A stretch of 64,000 nucleotides of DNA from Tetracentron sinense (GCA_015143295.1 CM026552.1:61126944-61190943); one strand, 5' to 3'; numbered from the stretch's first letter, positions 9,869-19,596 are shown. Program-made: numbers and translations. The notes: a model not told the origin generated them from the sequence alone.

Positions 9869-11565
9869 ATGGCAGGTCCTTCAGGGATAACTCAGTCAAT
9901 GGGCCAACAGTCACGGCCCGTGCATCTAACTTCTCAGGGGGCATATGATGACAACCTCCAGGCTTCAATTGGGGCTTTCACCTCGAGTCAGCGTCTCATT
10001 TGGGCTCAGTACTACAAAACCGAAAATATCCTAGACCTATCTGTAGTTAACCCGGACTCGCGCCTCATGAACACTGCTATCTAGTGCTGGAGCCCATCTC
10101 ACATGGTATTTCGTTTTGGTAAGAACGAGCTCTGCCCAACACTGGAAGAGATTCAGCGCATTCTGGGATTAAACATGGACGACGAGGCCATAGTACCACG
10201 CTACAAGACAACATACCATGCAGACCTATCTAGGTTCTTGCATATCAAGCCTGCCTGCTTGCAGCCCGGTCTTATCGGCTCTTTTGATTGGATATCCGTG
10301 TCCTTTCTCGAAAAGAAGTACAAGTGCAAATGGAACCCTGACTACATTTCAGCAGAACTTCCCAGTCTCAATGCCCTTGCACTGATAGCCATGTCTCAAC
10401 TGGTGTTCCCAAGGTGCCGTTCGCTCGTCGACGCAGTTCTGGTCGGGATCATCGAGGACATGCACAACTCCTACTCGGTTGTACCAGTCATCCTAGCCGA
10501 GCTTCTCAGAGCTCTCAACGAGTCTACAAACCGTAGAAAAGGCATCTTCCATGCCAGTGCACCTCTCCTACACCTCTGGTTGGTAAGTCACTTGCACATA
10601 ATCATTTCAGTACCGAACGGTATTCGCGATGCTTACAGTCTACCTCGAAAGATTTCTCAGAATCAAGGGCCGATAGTAACTACAGATGTTGGAGAGCTCT
10701 ACCGACTTCTCCAAGACCTTTTAGAGGAAGAAATCACTTGGCGATGCAATTGGCTTGTGTTGAACAGGCTACCCCGTGTTGTCATCACCAGCAGACGATG
10801 CATGATTCTTGCTGGTCTAACAGGCTCCGCAGTCTATACACCACTCCGAGTCCTCCGACAGTTTGGACTCCCTCGGCGTATCCCCGTTATAGACCAACAA
10901 GAAAATGATTGGATCACCTTCACAACGCACTCCGACAACCTCACCCGGCACTTCCAGTCAACTTGGCCCAGCTCCAAGCGAGACCAATGGCCAGACTTCA
11001 TGGTCTTGTCAGGGTCATCAACCAACTCGGTATACCAACAATGAGTGGATAATCCTGACATTCTACACTGTATGCCTGCACCTAAGGAACTGCCCACACC
11101 AGTTGCAGCTCCATCACAAGGGACCATACCCCTAGCAGAGATGGTGGTTCCTTGGATAAACTTCTTCCTGGAGAGACAGCTCTAGATCCAGCAGAAATGG
11201 AAGAAGCTACGGAAAGCCCAGTATACATTCAGGCAGCAGGAAGCAGAACAAGGCCGTGAACTCCAAGCTATGCAAAAGCAGGTTGAACAATTGGAGCAGA
11301 CAATCCAATCCCTTCATAGGAGACATAGAGGTGACGCCAAGAAAACAGCTGTCATCCAGGCCAAGCTTGACTTCCACCAAGAACAGCTTGATAGTGCAAA
11401 GGCAGAGATGACCTCCCGTATCCAACAATTTGGATACCGCATGTTCAACGCTACCGAAACCCTCACGCCTCATGGAGGTTGAAGTCGCATCCCTCCAGCA
11501 ACAGATCATGGATCTTGAGGGCGTGCCTCGTCCACTTGATTTTGCGATCCCCGAAGGGCCTGCCT
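9869..11565 (+). pseudogene. ORF1 of element B: plant-mobile-domain-like (DUF7745-type) protein with C-terminal coiled coil
   Basis: One reading frame, starting at ATG 9869, is broken only by in-frame stops at 10082 (TAG), 11042 (TGA) and 11183 (TAG), then a frameshift near 11470 before a stop near 11565. The N-terminal half carries CPTLEEIQRILGL, SLVDAVLVGIIEDMHN, SAPLLHLWLVSHLH and a closing IDQQENDW motif. This pattern is familiar from the DUF7745/aminotransferase-like ORF1 of Ogre-type elements. The C-terminal part (11200-11480) is rich in Q, E and K with heptad spacing and looks like a coiled coil. The function of this protein in Ogre elements is not established; it is not homologous to Gag. 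Three stops in about 560 codons indicate a fairly recent loss. Confidence 0.8.
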
Positions 11566-11868
11566 AGGATCGAGTCTTTTTCCTCTTTTTTGAGTCACAC
11601 TATGCATGTACTCACTGCACTCTTTATGCATCAATGAAAATCTTTTTCTAGCATCTGCCTTTTGTCCTCAAGCATAATCATGTTTAGCCGTTGCATTCTT
11701 TTCAGTTGCATGAGCCGACCTGTGACTCATTCTCTGACTACGATTCTCGCAAAAGCAACAGTTACCGACGTAGTCTTGATGGAAGTACTAATCACATAAA
11801 TACCCCCTTGCACAGTCCGATTAGAGAATAACTCCTACACAGTACAATCGGAAAGCAGTACAGGATAT
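11566..11868 (+). other. spacer between ORF1 and gag of element B
   Basis: About 300 bp, T-rich after ORF1, without a reading frame. It ends at the gag ATG at 11869. Confidence 0.6.
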
Positions 11869-11930
11869 ATGGCAAAACCTGATCAGCTCCAGCGGACCAC
11901 TGAGATCCTACAGTCATATGACAGAGACAT
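11869..11930 (+). pseudogene. gag of element B, first 20 codons (5' exon-like stump before element A)
   Basis: ATG GCA AAA CCT GAT starts a frame that reads MAKPDQLQRTTEILQSYDRD and continues without a shift across the insertion point into 22129 (IAAMQAKLDSVLESLK). The last five bases, GACAT (11926-11930), are the target duplication. Joining the two sides shows that element A landed within codon 21 (ATA). This is why gag otherwise seems to begin at an internal Met at 22138. Confidence 0.8.
11926..11930. repeat. target-site duplication, left copy (GACAT) of element A
   Basis: GACAT precedes the TGTAGAGCCC start of the 5' LTR. An identical GACAT follows the 3' LTR at 22126-22130. Confidence 0.95.
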
Positions 11931-12068
11931 TGTAGAGCCCCAGACCTTTTCATGCTTAAAACATGACACTTTCATTGTCATTTTGCCTTTTAAGAGGTAT
12001 AATTAATAAATAAGGAAGAAATTGGAAATTTCAAAACGTCAGAAATGTTCCTTTTCGAAGTACGAACA

Positions 12069-12119
12069 CAACGCAAGTTGAATCGTCAAAATCGGATGAA
12101 CGAGTCAAAAGATATGGCC
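12069..12119. repeat. conserved U3 block of the gypsy LTRs (element A copy)
   Basis: Begins CAACGCAAGTTGAATCGTC and ends GAGTCAAAAGATATGG. The same block of about 50 bp, in matching LTR position, is recognisable on the opposite strand near 34925, 40010, 47180, 49748 and 56712. It always directly borders the variable palindrome slot. A conserved promoter-distal regulatory segment is a reasonable inference. Confidence 0.7.
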
Positions 12120-12235
12120 AAAACAGTCTGAACCGGTAGGCAAATGTAGCTCGGTTACGCGCTAAGGACGTAGCTTGGTTACACGCTAAAGACGTACTCC
12201 GATAACGTATACGTTGTGCATCCGTTGTGCAACAG

Positions 12236-12455
12236 ACAACAGGTACGTCGTGCAGCTCACCACGGGTACGTTGTACAGCACCACGGGCACGCTGTACATA
12301 AGACAACAGACAACGGGTACGTCGTGCAGCTCACCACGGGTACGTTGTACAGCACCACGGGCACGCTGTACATAAGACAACAGACAACGGGTACGTCGTT
12401 CAGCTCACCACGGGTACGTTGTACAGCACCACGGGCACGCTGTACATAAGACAAC
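12236..12455. repeat. 74-bp tandem array, about three copies, 5' LTR of element A
   Basis: Copies begin at GGTACGTCGTGCAG (12242, 12316) and GGTACGTCGTTCAG (12390), exactly 74 bp apart. Each unit contains three related sub-motifs built on ACGGGTACG and CACGGGCACG. The 3' LTR has the same array at 19916-20135. Confidence 0.9.
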
Positions 12456-12965
12456 GGACAACGTGTTCCGCACTATCCACAACGGACAACGAGCTCAGCA
12501 CAACGGGTTAGCACTATTCACAGCACCACGAGTTGGCACTGTTCACAGCACAACGAGTTCGACACTCGTGTTTTTACAGAAATTTAGTAAGGGTGTTATG
12601 GTCTTTTGTCAGTTCACTCTTACCTTAAGAGTTTAACCCGAGGCTTTAGGGCATCATTCGACACTTAGAGAGTTTGAGAGAATAGGAGAAAGGGGAGAAG
12701 GCGATTCCAACCTAGGGTTTCCATTTTGGAGAGAAATCAAAGGGTTTTGAGACCCTAGATCACCTCCAGTGCGGGTTTTCTCCAAGATCTCGGCTCAAGC
12801 TCGTGAGGAGCATCTCCTCAAGCTAGGGCAGCAGCTACACAGTCATTTTGGAAAGGGGATTTCTTCCTCACTTGATCAAGGTAGGTACTTCTTACTACCC
12901 TCCTAGTTATAGTTCCTCTTTCCCCTTCTTTTCTTTTGATCTTCCTTCATTTACACATGTGCTAT

Positions 12966-13014
12966 GAATGGTAAACGGTGAATGGTGAATGGTAAATGGT
13001 GAATGGTGAATGGA
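12966..13014. repeat. 7-bp minisatellite (GAATGGT), 5' LTR
   Basis: About seven units of GAATGGT/GTAAATG/GTAAACG. The 3' LTR (20646-20714) has three more units, 21 bp, which equals the whole length difference between the LTRs. Confidence 0.9.
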
Positions 13015-13493
13015 GATGGAATGGGCGATTGGATGCCAATGGTTGTGTGTGATGAACAAATGGGGAAGGGCATTGTTCCAATAATGAACATACATGTATG
13101 ATTTGAGTAAAACCCATCTAGAAAAGCTTGTTGTAGGGTAAATCCATAATGAACACACCATGTTTGATGAAATGCCAAGGTGAATAAAGTAAGGTGTAAA
13201 TTCGTGGGTGCATGCCTAATGAATTCTGAATATTGCTAGGGCCTATGATAGCATGTTTCCTGCTTTCCCAAAATGCTATGAATATTACATTACTCAATCT
13301 TTGATGCTATATGTGTTGTGAAATTACCCAAATGTCATCTTTAAATTGGAATGCAAGTATGTACACGGTTCCCACGAGCACGGCATGCATGGCATGATTT
13401 ATCGAGGTTTTCAAAAACATGGTTAGAGGTGGGACATATCCTAAGATATGTTTTACCTCGCTTTTCACAAGAAGACAAGAACCAACATTCCAC

Positions 13494-13640
13494 GAGGGGT
13501 CTCCCCTCACTCACAAGTGCATATCATGAAGAAGGGCCTCCCTTCCCTCGCAAGTACATACATATCATGAAGAAGGGTCTCCCTTCCCTCGTAAGTGCAT
13601 TGCATAAAGAAGGGTCTCCCTTCCCTCTCAAGGCATCTCA
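13494..13640. repeat. tandem hairpin repeats, 5' LTR of element A
   Basis: One AGGGGTCTCCCCT and several AAGGGYCTCCCTT hairpins (arms 5 bp, loop 3), spaced about 37-48 bp apart and separated by CTCGCAAGTGCATATCATGAAG-like sequence. The 3' LTR copy is at 21195-21341. Confidence 0.75.
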
Positions 13641-14001
13641 CAAGCGCATCTCACAAGTACATCTCACAAGAGAGTCTCACAAGTTACATGATCACAAGCA
13701 AGCACGCATGACATGCATGACATGACACGACATTCAAGAATCAAGCTAGATAGACAAGACAAGTTTTCAAGTACGAAAAGATATTTCAAGTCAAGTCAAG
13801 AGCACGATGTTTTCAAGAGGATTTATCGGCTTTCTACGAAATACAAGCATGATTATGAATTGATTTACTTCCTTGTATGATATGAATTATTTCCGCTTGA
13901 CATATATGAATTGCTCCTGATTATGTATTGCCATTGTTATGCTATAATTGTTGGTTAGTATTTAGTACCCGCTGAGTATTCCATGCTCAGCCGTACTTCT
14001 T

Positions 14002-14121
14002 ATGTCGGCAGGTTCTGAGGGAGCTGCTGCTCCATTTGATGTTTGTGCTCCTGGTCCATGGGTGGAAGAGGAGTACGTCGAGGAGCCTTTGGAGGAACCT
14101 CCCGTAGAGGGTTATCAGTAG
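14002..14121 (+). CDS. LTR-encoded small ORF (39 codons), MSAG/PFDVC/PWVEEEY family
   Basis: ATG at 14002, TAG at 14119-14121. It begins MSAGSEGAAAP, then PFDVCAPGPWVEEEYVEE, and ends in EGYQ. It is strongly acidic with one Cys, no signal peptide and no membrane segment. Copies occur at the same place in the LTRs at 21703-21822, 38214-38354, 45490-45609, 47968-48087, 58011-58166 and 59184-59303, with degraded copies at 2944 and 5983. Between families many differences fall in third codon positions (TTT GAT GTT against TTC GAC ATC, for example), as expected if the peptide were conserved. The ATG lies within the acceptor-like site, so a spliced RNA would lose it and join the rest to an upstream exon. 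No known family was recognised; translation is unproven. Confidence 0.5.
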   Translation: MSAGSEGAAAPFDVCAPGPWVEEEYVEEPLEEPPVEGYQ

Positions 14122-14428
14122 GTGGTGTTAGATTCTGAGTGGATTAACTGTGGGTGAGATGAGAGTTAGATTCATGTATTTTGGCGGGCATGTCTGCACT
14201 TTCTTTTGGAGACTTTTTGTATAAACTTGGATTTGCGTATGTATATACATAGAGGTTTGGTAGTCTTCCGCTGTGCTATGTTAGAGTATGTTTCCGCTGT
14301 TTATATCCTCTATTGTATATGCTCTGTGGGTTTTTGCAGGTTGGGTTGTCAAGCAAGTCATGAAATCCATGATTAGTCGTCCAAAGTTCACTTTAACTCC
14401 TAGGGTGGGTTTTGGGTCGCGACAGTAG

Positions 14429-14440
14429 TGGTATCAGAGC
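14429..14440 (+). other. primer binding site of element A (tRNA-iMet)
   Basis: TGGTATCAGAGC, complementary to the 3' end of plant initiator tRNA-Met, starts 4 bp after the LTR. Confidence 0.9.
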
Positions 14441-14784
14441 TTAGGCTTTAGGTCTCTAGGGTCACTTAGAATCTTATACCACGGCTTGACAAGAGCATAT
14501 GTTGGGAAGCAAGTTAGGAAGAGAGTAAGTCGAAAGAGAGTCTTGATCCAAGTGTAAGACTAAACTTTAGTCTTAGTCAAAATGGTTGTTTCAACCAAGT
14601 ATGAGCCCTAGGTACGCTAGAACACTAAAGTATAAGTATAATGTGATGAATACTCTGATGACTTGATGTGATGTAAATTAGTATTATACCACTAATACAA
14701 ATTGAATTATTGTGAAACGACTTTGAAGTAAATTATGGTTTCAAGTGAGACTCATGTGGTGCTATTGTTCTTAGGACTTTAGTC
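14441..14784 (+). other. leader of element A between PBS and gag
   Basis: About 345 bp without a long reading frame. The corresponding leader of element C is the site of the S1 insertion. Confidence 0.7.
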
Positions 14785-16034
14785 ATGAGGCGGGGCACAC
14801 GGGGTCGTGGACCACACACCAGAGCTTCATCTTCTTCCAGAGATGATGATGAGCAGCCGGACCTCTCTCAGGTCTTAGGCTCTATTGCTGAGACACTCGC
14901 CATACTGGCGGCTCGGCAAGCTATACCATCATCGGCGGCACCTACTCCACCGCCCACAGCTCCAGTACATCGTACCGCTGGAGTTGAGGCATTCAGGAGA
15001 TTGAGGCCTCCACCATTCCATGGGAGTGTGGACCCTCTTGCTGCGGAGGCATGGATCCTCCAGATGGAGAAGATCTTTGCGGTCCTCTCGCCTACAGAGG
15101 AGGAGAGAGTAGCATGGGCAGCTTTCATGCTAGAGAGTGAAGCCCACCATTGGTGGTTGTCGGCATTGAGGATGCGAGATCTGACCATGCAGGGTCTACC
15201 TTGGACTTGGGAGGAGTTCAAGGATAATTTTTACAAGAAGTATTTTCCGATTGGAGCATTGAAAAAAGAAAGAGAGAGAATTCATCAACCTTGAACAAGG
15301 TTTGATGTCGGTGGCACAATACGAGGCCAAGTTCTCGGAGTTGTCGAGATTTGCGCCTCATATGGTTGCTACTGAGGCAATGAAGGCGAGAAGATTTGAG
15401 CAAGGGCTCAAGGATGTGATTATGGAGAAGGTTTCCATTTTCAGGCATGCTACCTACCCTGAGGTAGTAGACAAGGCCTTATTGGTCGAGGCCAATTCAG
15501 AGACAGTGTCCAAGAAGAGAGAGTTGGCAAGAGGCCAAGCCAGTGGTTCAGCACCTCTAGAGAGGCGGGCTCGTACCGGCCCTTATCAGTATGCGTGGCC
15601 AGCACCATCGATGAGGCCATCTTATGCGCCTCCAGCTCCACGGCAGTATGTGCCTCAGGCACCTCGACCTCAGGCTCTTCCAGCCCCACGGCCTGTTGCA
15701 CCTCAGACGTTGAGGTATGCTCCACCTCCGGCCCCTCCGACTTATGCACACGAGGTCTGCACTTCATGCGGCCGAAGGCACCCGACAGGGGATTGTTGAA
15801 GGGCATCGGGTGGATGTTTTCATTGTGGTCGCCAGGGCCATATGATCAGGGATTGCCCCAGTCGGCATTTACCAGGCCAGTCTCAGGGGATTAGTCCACC
15901 AGCACGCCCAACAGGATCATACCAGGCGTCATCTCAGACTACCCGGTCTACGCCTCAGTCTCGCCAGGCAAACCAGGGGTGAGTTTTTGCCTTGACAGAG
16001 GGTGATGCACTTGCATCTGACGATGTAGTGCAAG
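14785..16034 (+). pseudogene. gag of element A (capsid/nucleocapsid), one frameshift and one stop
   Basis: Starts at ATG 14785 with an Arg/Gly-rich MRRGTRGRGPHTR segment. The capsid part includes EAWILQMEKIFAVL and AHHWWLSALRMRDLTMQG. A frameshift near 15255-15295 moves the reading to the frame from 15302, with MSVAQYEAKFSELSRFAPHM and RRFEQGLKDVIMEKV, the standard retrotransposon gag core. A Pro-rich stretch precedes the nucleocapsid zinc knuckle CFHCGRQGHMIRDC (C-X2-C-X4-H-X4-C) near 15817-15860, with a second Cys-rich CTSCGRRH stretch before it. A TGA interrupts between the two at 15797-15799, where element C has CGG. The frame would end at an amber codon inside the intron (16046-16048), or continue into pol if the intron is removed. 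Confidence 0.9.
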
Positions 16035-16184
16035 GTACGCAGTTGTAGCTCATTTAATTATCCGTGAATTAAACTGTTAAGTATTAATTGATTGTGTACG
16101 TACTTGGCATGTTATATATGTATATATATACCTACATGTATACACTGTTGATGCACGGATTAACTCCGCTAGTTAAAATTTCAG
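16035..16184 (+). other. putative intron between gag and protease, element A
   Basis: GTACGCAG...AATTTCAG, 150 bp, AT-rich. Removing it joins CAA G to GA ACC CTA, giving [20 protein letters not shown], the expected lead into the protease. Retention reads QGTQL then TAG. Element C has the same arrangement at 43883-43738, but 146 bp long. Confidence 0.65.
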
Positions 16185-19100
16185 GAACCCTACTAGTCAA
16201 TGAGTATTTGGCTCGAGTGTTGATTGATACCGGGTCTACTCATTCGTTTGTCTCACCGAGTTTTGCAGAAGGCTTTTCTGTAGAACCAAGTCAGCTAGAA
16301 CCGGAGTTAGCCATTTCGACTCCTCTTGGCAAAACAGTATTGGCAGATAAAGTGTATAGAAATAGTGTGGTCCAGGTTGGAAGCCACGAGTTGGCGATTG
16401 ATCTCATCGTCCTTGGATTCCAAGACTTTGATGTTATATTGGGAATGGATTGGTTAGCAGCACATCATGGGCATGTAGCTTGCTTTGAGAAAATGGTACT
16501 CTTCAAGCCAGTAGAAGGAAAACCATTCCACTTTCGCGGATTGAAAAGCAGATCTATTGCTCGTTTTGCGGCGTTGAGCTTAGCTAACCCCGAGGCAAAG
16601 GACTCATCGACTATTCCGGTTGTGAGTGAGTTCCTGGATGTATTTCCAGAGGAGTTGCCAGGATTGCCTCCAGACAGGGAGATTGAGTTTATGATCGAGC
16701 TTGCACCAGGCACAGCTCCTGTTTTCAGGGCTCTGTATAGAATGGCCCCTATTGAACTCAAGGAGTTAAAGACTCAGTTGGAAGAATTACAAAGCCTTGG
16801 CTTCATTCGACCAAGTGTCTCACCGTGGGGTGCCCCAGTGTTGTTTCTCAAGAAGAAAGATGGCTCGATGCGGATGTGTGTCGATTACCGGCAATTGAAC
16901 AAAGTCACTATAAAGAATAGGTATCCATTGCCTAGGATTGACGACTTGTTCGATCAGTTGAAGGGAGCGAGATTTTTCTCGAAGATAGATCTTCGATCGG
17001 GTTATCACCAGTTGAAGATTAAGGTGGAAGATGTTCCCAAAACTGCTTTCAGGACTCGGTATGGACACTACGAGTTCTTAGTGATGCCTTTTGGACTCAC
17101 GAACGCGCCGGCAGCCTTTATGGATTTGATGAACCGGGTGTTCCGGCCATATCTTGATAGGTGCGTGATTGTATTTGTTGATGACATTTTGGTCTATTCC
17201 CAGACACGGGAAGATCACACACGTGACCTATGCCTTGCTTTGGAAATGCTAAGAGAGCACAAGCTATACGCCAAACTTAGCAAGTGTGAGTTTTGGTTGG
17301 AAGAGGTGGCATTCCTAGGCCACGTTGTTTCTGCAGAAGGTATCTCAGTAGATTCGAAGAAGATCGAAGCAGTTATGAGTTGGGCGAGGCCCAAGAGTGT
17401 TACTGAGATACGCAGTTTTCTTGGATTGGCAGGCTACTACAGGAGATTCGTAGAGGGTTTCTCTAGCCTTGCAGCACCGCTCACTTACCTGACAAGGAAG
17501 AACGCCAAGTTTGTATGGAGTGATAAGTGCGAGATCAGTTTCACGGAACTGAAGAAGAGGCTTACTACAGCCCCGGTCCTTACTGTGCCATCTGGACCTT
17601 TTGGGTATGAGGTGTATAGTGATGCCTCACACGTTGGACTTGGGTGTGTACTCATGCAGCACAAGAAAGTCATTGCCTATGCATCAAGGCAGTTGAAGGA
17701 GCATGAGAAGAATTATCCCACGCACGACTTGGAGCTTGCGGCGGTCGTGTTTGCACTTAAGATTTGGCGTCATTACCTTTATGGGGTGGAGTTCTATGTA
17801 TTTACCGATCACAAGAGCCTCAAGTACCTCTTTTCCCAAAAGGAGCTGAATCTAAGGCAAAGGCGTTGGATGGAATTTCTGAAGGACTATGACTGTACCA
17901 TTCAATACCACCCGGGTAAAGCGAATGTTGTGGCTGATGCTTTGAGTAGAAGACCTCAAGGGTTGTTAGCACATATGTTGGTTCAAGAATGGAAGCTACT
18001 AGAAGATTTGGCAAATCTGGACATCAGTGTGAATGACTCTGTCCGTGGTCCTACCTTGGCAAATGTTACGGTTCGGCCGTACATTATAGATTTGATCCAA
18101 GAATATCAAGCCATGGATGCTGAATTGTTGGCTTATCGGGACAAGGAAGTTGCTAAGGGTAGTGAGGACTTCTCTCTCACTAGTCGGGGTGCTATCACAT
18201 TCAAGGGAAGGCTGTACGTCCCAGCCAAGGTAGATCTTCGAGGAGAGATTTTGGATGAAGCACACCGTTCGAAGTACACAGTGCATCCAGGGGGTACGAA
18301 GATGTACCGGAACCTCAAGAGTCACTTTTGGTGGCGGAATATGAAGAGGGATGTTGCAGAATATGTGGCACGATGCTTGGTGTGTCAACAGGTAAAAGCA
18401 GAACACATGCGGCCCGCCGGTCTATTGCATTCTCTTCCTATTCCCGAGTGGAAATGGGAGAACATATCCATGGATTTTATAGTTGGCTTGCCAAAGACGG
18501 CAAGGGGCTCAGATGCGATATGGGTAGTAGTTGATCGTTTGACAAAGTCCGCTCATTTCTTACCCTACCGAACTACTTTCAACTCAAGTCAGTTAGCTGC
18601 ACTATACATCAAGGAAGTAGTTAGATTGCACGGAGTGCCTGTTAGTATTGTGTCGGATCGGGATCCAAGATTCACGTCAAGATTTTGAAAAAGTTTCCAG
18701 GAAGCTATGGGTTCCCGACTTGATTTCAGCACCGCTTTTCATCCACAGACGGATGGACAAACCGAGAGAGTGAACCAAGTCATTGAAGACATGCTTCGGG
18801 CTTGTATGTTGGATTTCAGAGGCAGTTGGGAAGAGCACTTGCCTTTGGTTGAATTTGCCTATAATAACAGCTATCAGGCAAGTATTCAAATGGCACTATT
18901 TGAGGCCTTGTATGGGCGAAGTTGTCGGTCTCCTCTCTATTGGGATGAGGTAGGAGAAAGGAAAGTACTTGGTCCGGAGTTGATTGAGCAAACTGCAAAC
19001 ATAGTTGAGATCATTCAGGATCGATTGAAAGCCGCTCAAGATCGCCAGAAAAGCTATGCGGACACACGCCGTAGGGACTTGGAATTTCAAGTAGGGGATC

Positions 19101-19507
19101 AAGTCTTTGTGAAAGTATCTCCTAGCAAAGGGATCATGAGATTTGGCAAGCGAGGCAAGCTCAGTCCTCGGTATGTTGGGCCTTTTCAGATTATCACACG
19201 AGTTGGTGAGGTTGCTTACAGGGTAGCTCTCCCACCTCACATGGCTGCAGTTCATAACGTCTTCCATGTGTCTATGCTTCGGAAGTACATTACGGATCCT
19301 TCGCATGTCATAGACTTGGAACCGTTGGAGATTCGAGAGGATCTCACCTTGAATGAAAAGCCGGTTCAGATTTTGGATCGGAGAGATCAGGTGCTTCGCA
19401 ACAAGACAATCCCTTTGGTTCTTGTGCAATGGCAACATCATGCTCGGGAAGAAGCAACATGGGAGCGTGAAGCCGAAGTCAAAGCAAAGTACCCAGAATT
19501 TATTTAA
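16185..19507 (+). pseudogene. pol of element A: protease, RT, RNase H, integrase, chromodomain (one stop codon)
   Basis: A single frame from the intron acceptor to TAA at 19505, interrupted only by TGA at 18686-18688, where a Trp is expected (SRF-stop-KSFQ). Protease active site IDTGSTHSF near 16222. RT begins with the DREIEF linker near 16674, has [17 protein letters not shown] near 16816 and the catalytic FVDDILVYS near 17172. RNase H has [10 protein letters not shown] near 17617 and [11 protein letters not shown] near 17800. Integrase: HPGGTKMY and CLVCQQVK zinc-finger residues near 18282-18395, then Asp in SMDFIVGLP and SDRDPRF near 18655, and Glu in QTERVNQVIED near 18757. The GPY/F module RYVGPFQIITRVGEVAYRV lies near 19171 and the C-terminal chromodomain-like VQWQHHAREEATWERE near 19426. 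The order PR-RT-RH-INT with a chromodomain defines a plant chromovirus. One stop codon makes this copy defective. Confidence 0.95.
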
Positions 19508-19596
19508 TGAGTTTTGGAATGAGTTTGTATATGACTGTAATATCCTTTTTGATTTGTAATACAAGTAGTGTCTGAATTTCGAGGATGAAATTTTTG

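Larger units (their letters stand above)
12881..14011 (+). other. putative leader intron inside the LTR of element A
   Basis: Donor CAAG/GTAGGTAC and acceptor ATGTCGGCAG/GT bound a segment of 1131 bp. Donor-like and acceptor-like sites recur at the same places in the other LTRs: 46672/45600 (S1), 56236/54740 (S2), 4003/3078 (L1), 49153/48078 (C), and donor GCAAG/GTAAGTACC at 34516 (D). The D donor is a near-ideal plant 5' splice site. Splicing is inferred, not shown. Confidence 0.45.
11931..14424 (+). repeat. 5' LTR of element A
   Basis: TGTAGAGCCC...GTCGCGACA, 2494 bp. Order inside: conserved U3 block (12069-12119); 74-bp tandem array (12236-12455); donor-like site CAAG/GTAGGTAC at 12880/12881; 7-bp minisatellite (12966-13014); palindrome at 13435-13450; hairpin repeats 13494-13640; GAGTATTCCATGCTC at 13974; acceptor-like ATGTCGGCAG/GT at 14011/14012; small ORF 14002-14121. 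Confidence 0.96.

Noticed and set aside
10834..11127. Minus-strand frame opposite ORF1 of element B
   Set aside because: Shadow of the ORF1 coding strand; low-complexity composition and no known domain.
12186..12454. Overlapping Arg/Thr/Val-rich frames on both strands in the 74-bp array
   Set aside because: Open only because of the tandem repeat; present in the non-coding U3 part of the LTR.
13351..13725. 124-codon frame in the LTR of A (and its copy at 21052)
   Set aside because: Runs through hairpin repeats in the intron-like part; the other families do not keep it, unlike the small ORF at 14002.
14429..14440. tRNA gene fragment
   Set aside because: It is the iMet-type primer binding site; no cloverleaf in flanking sequence.
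15450..15806. Minus-strand frame opposite gag of element A
   Set aside because: Shadow of the Pro-rich gag segment, which is open on both strands because of its GC-rich codons.
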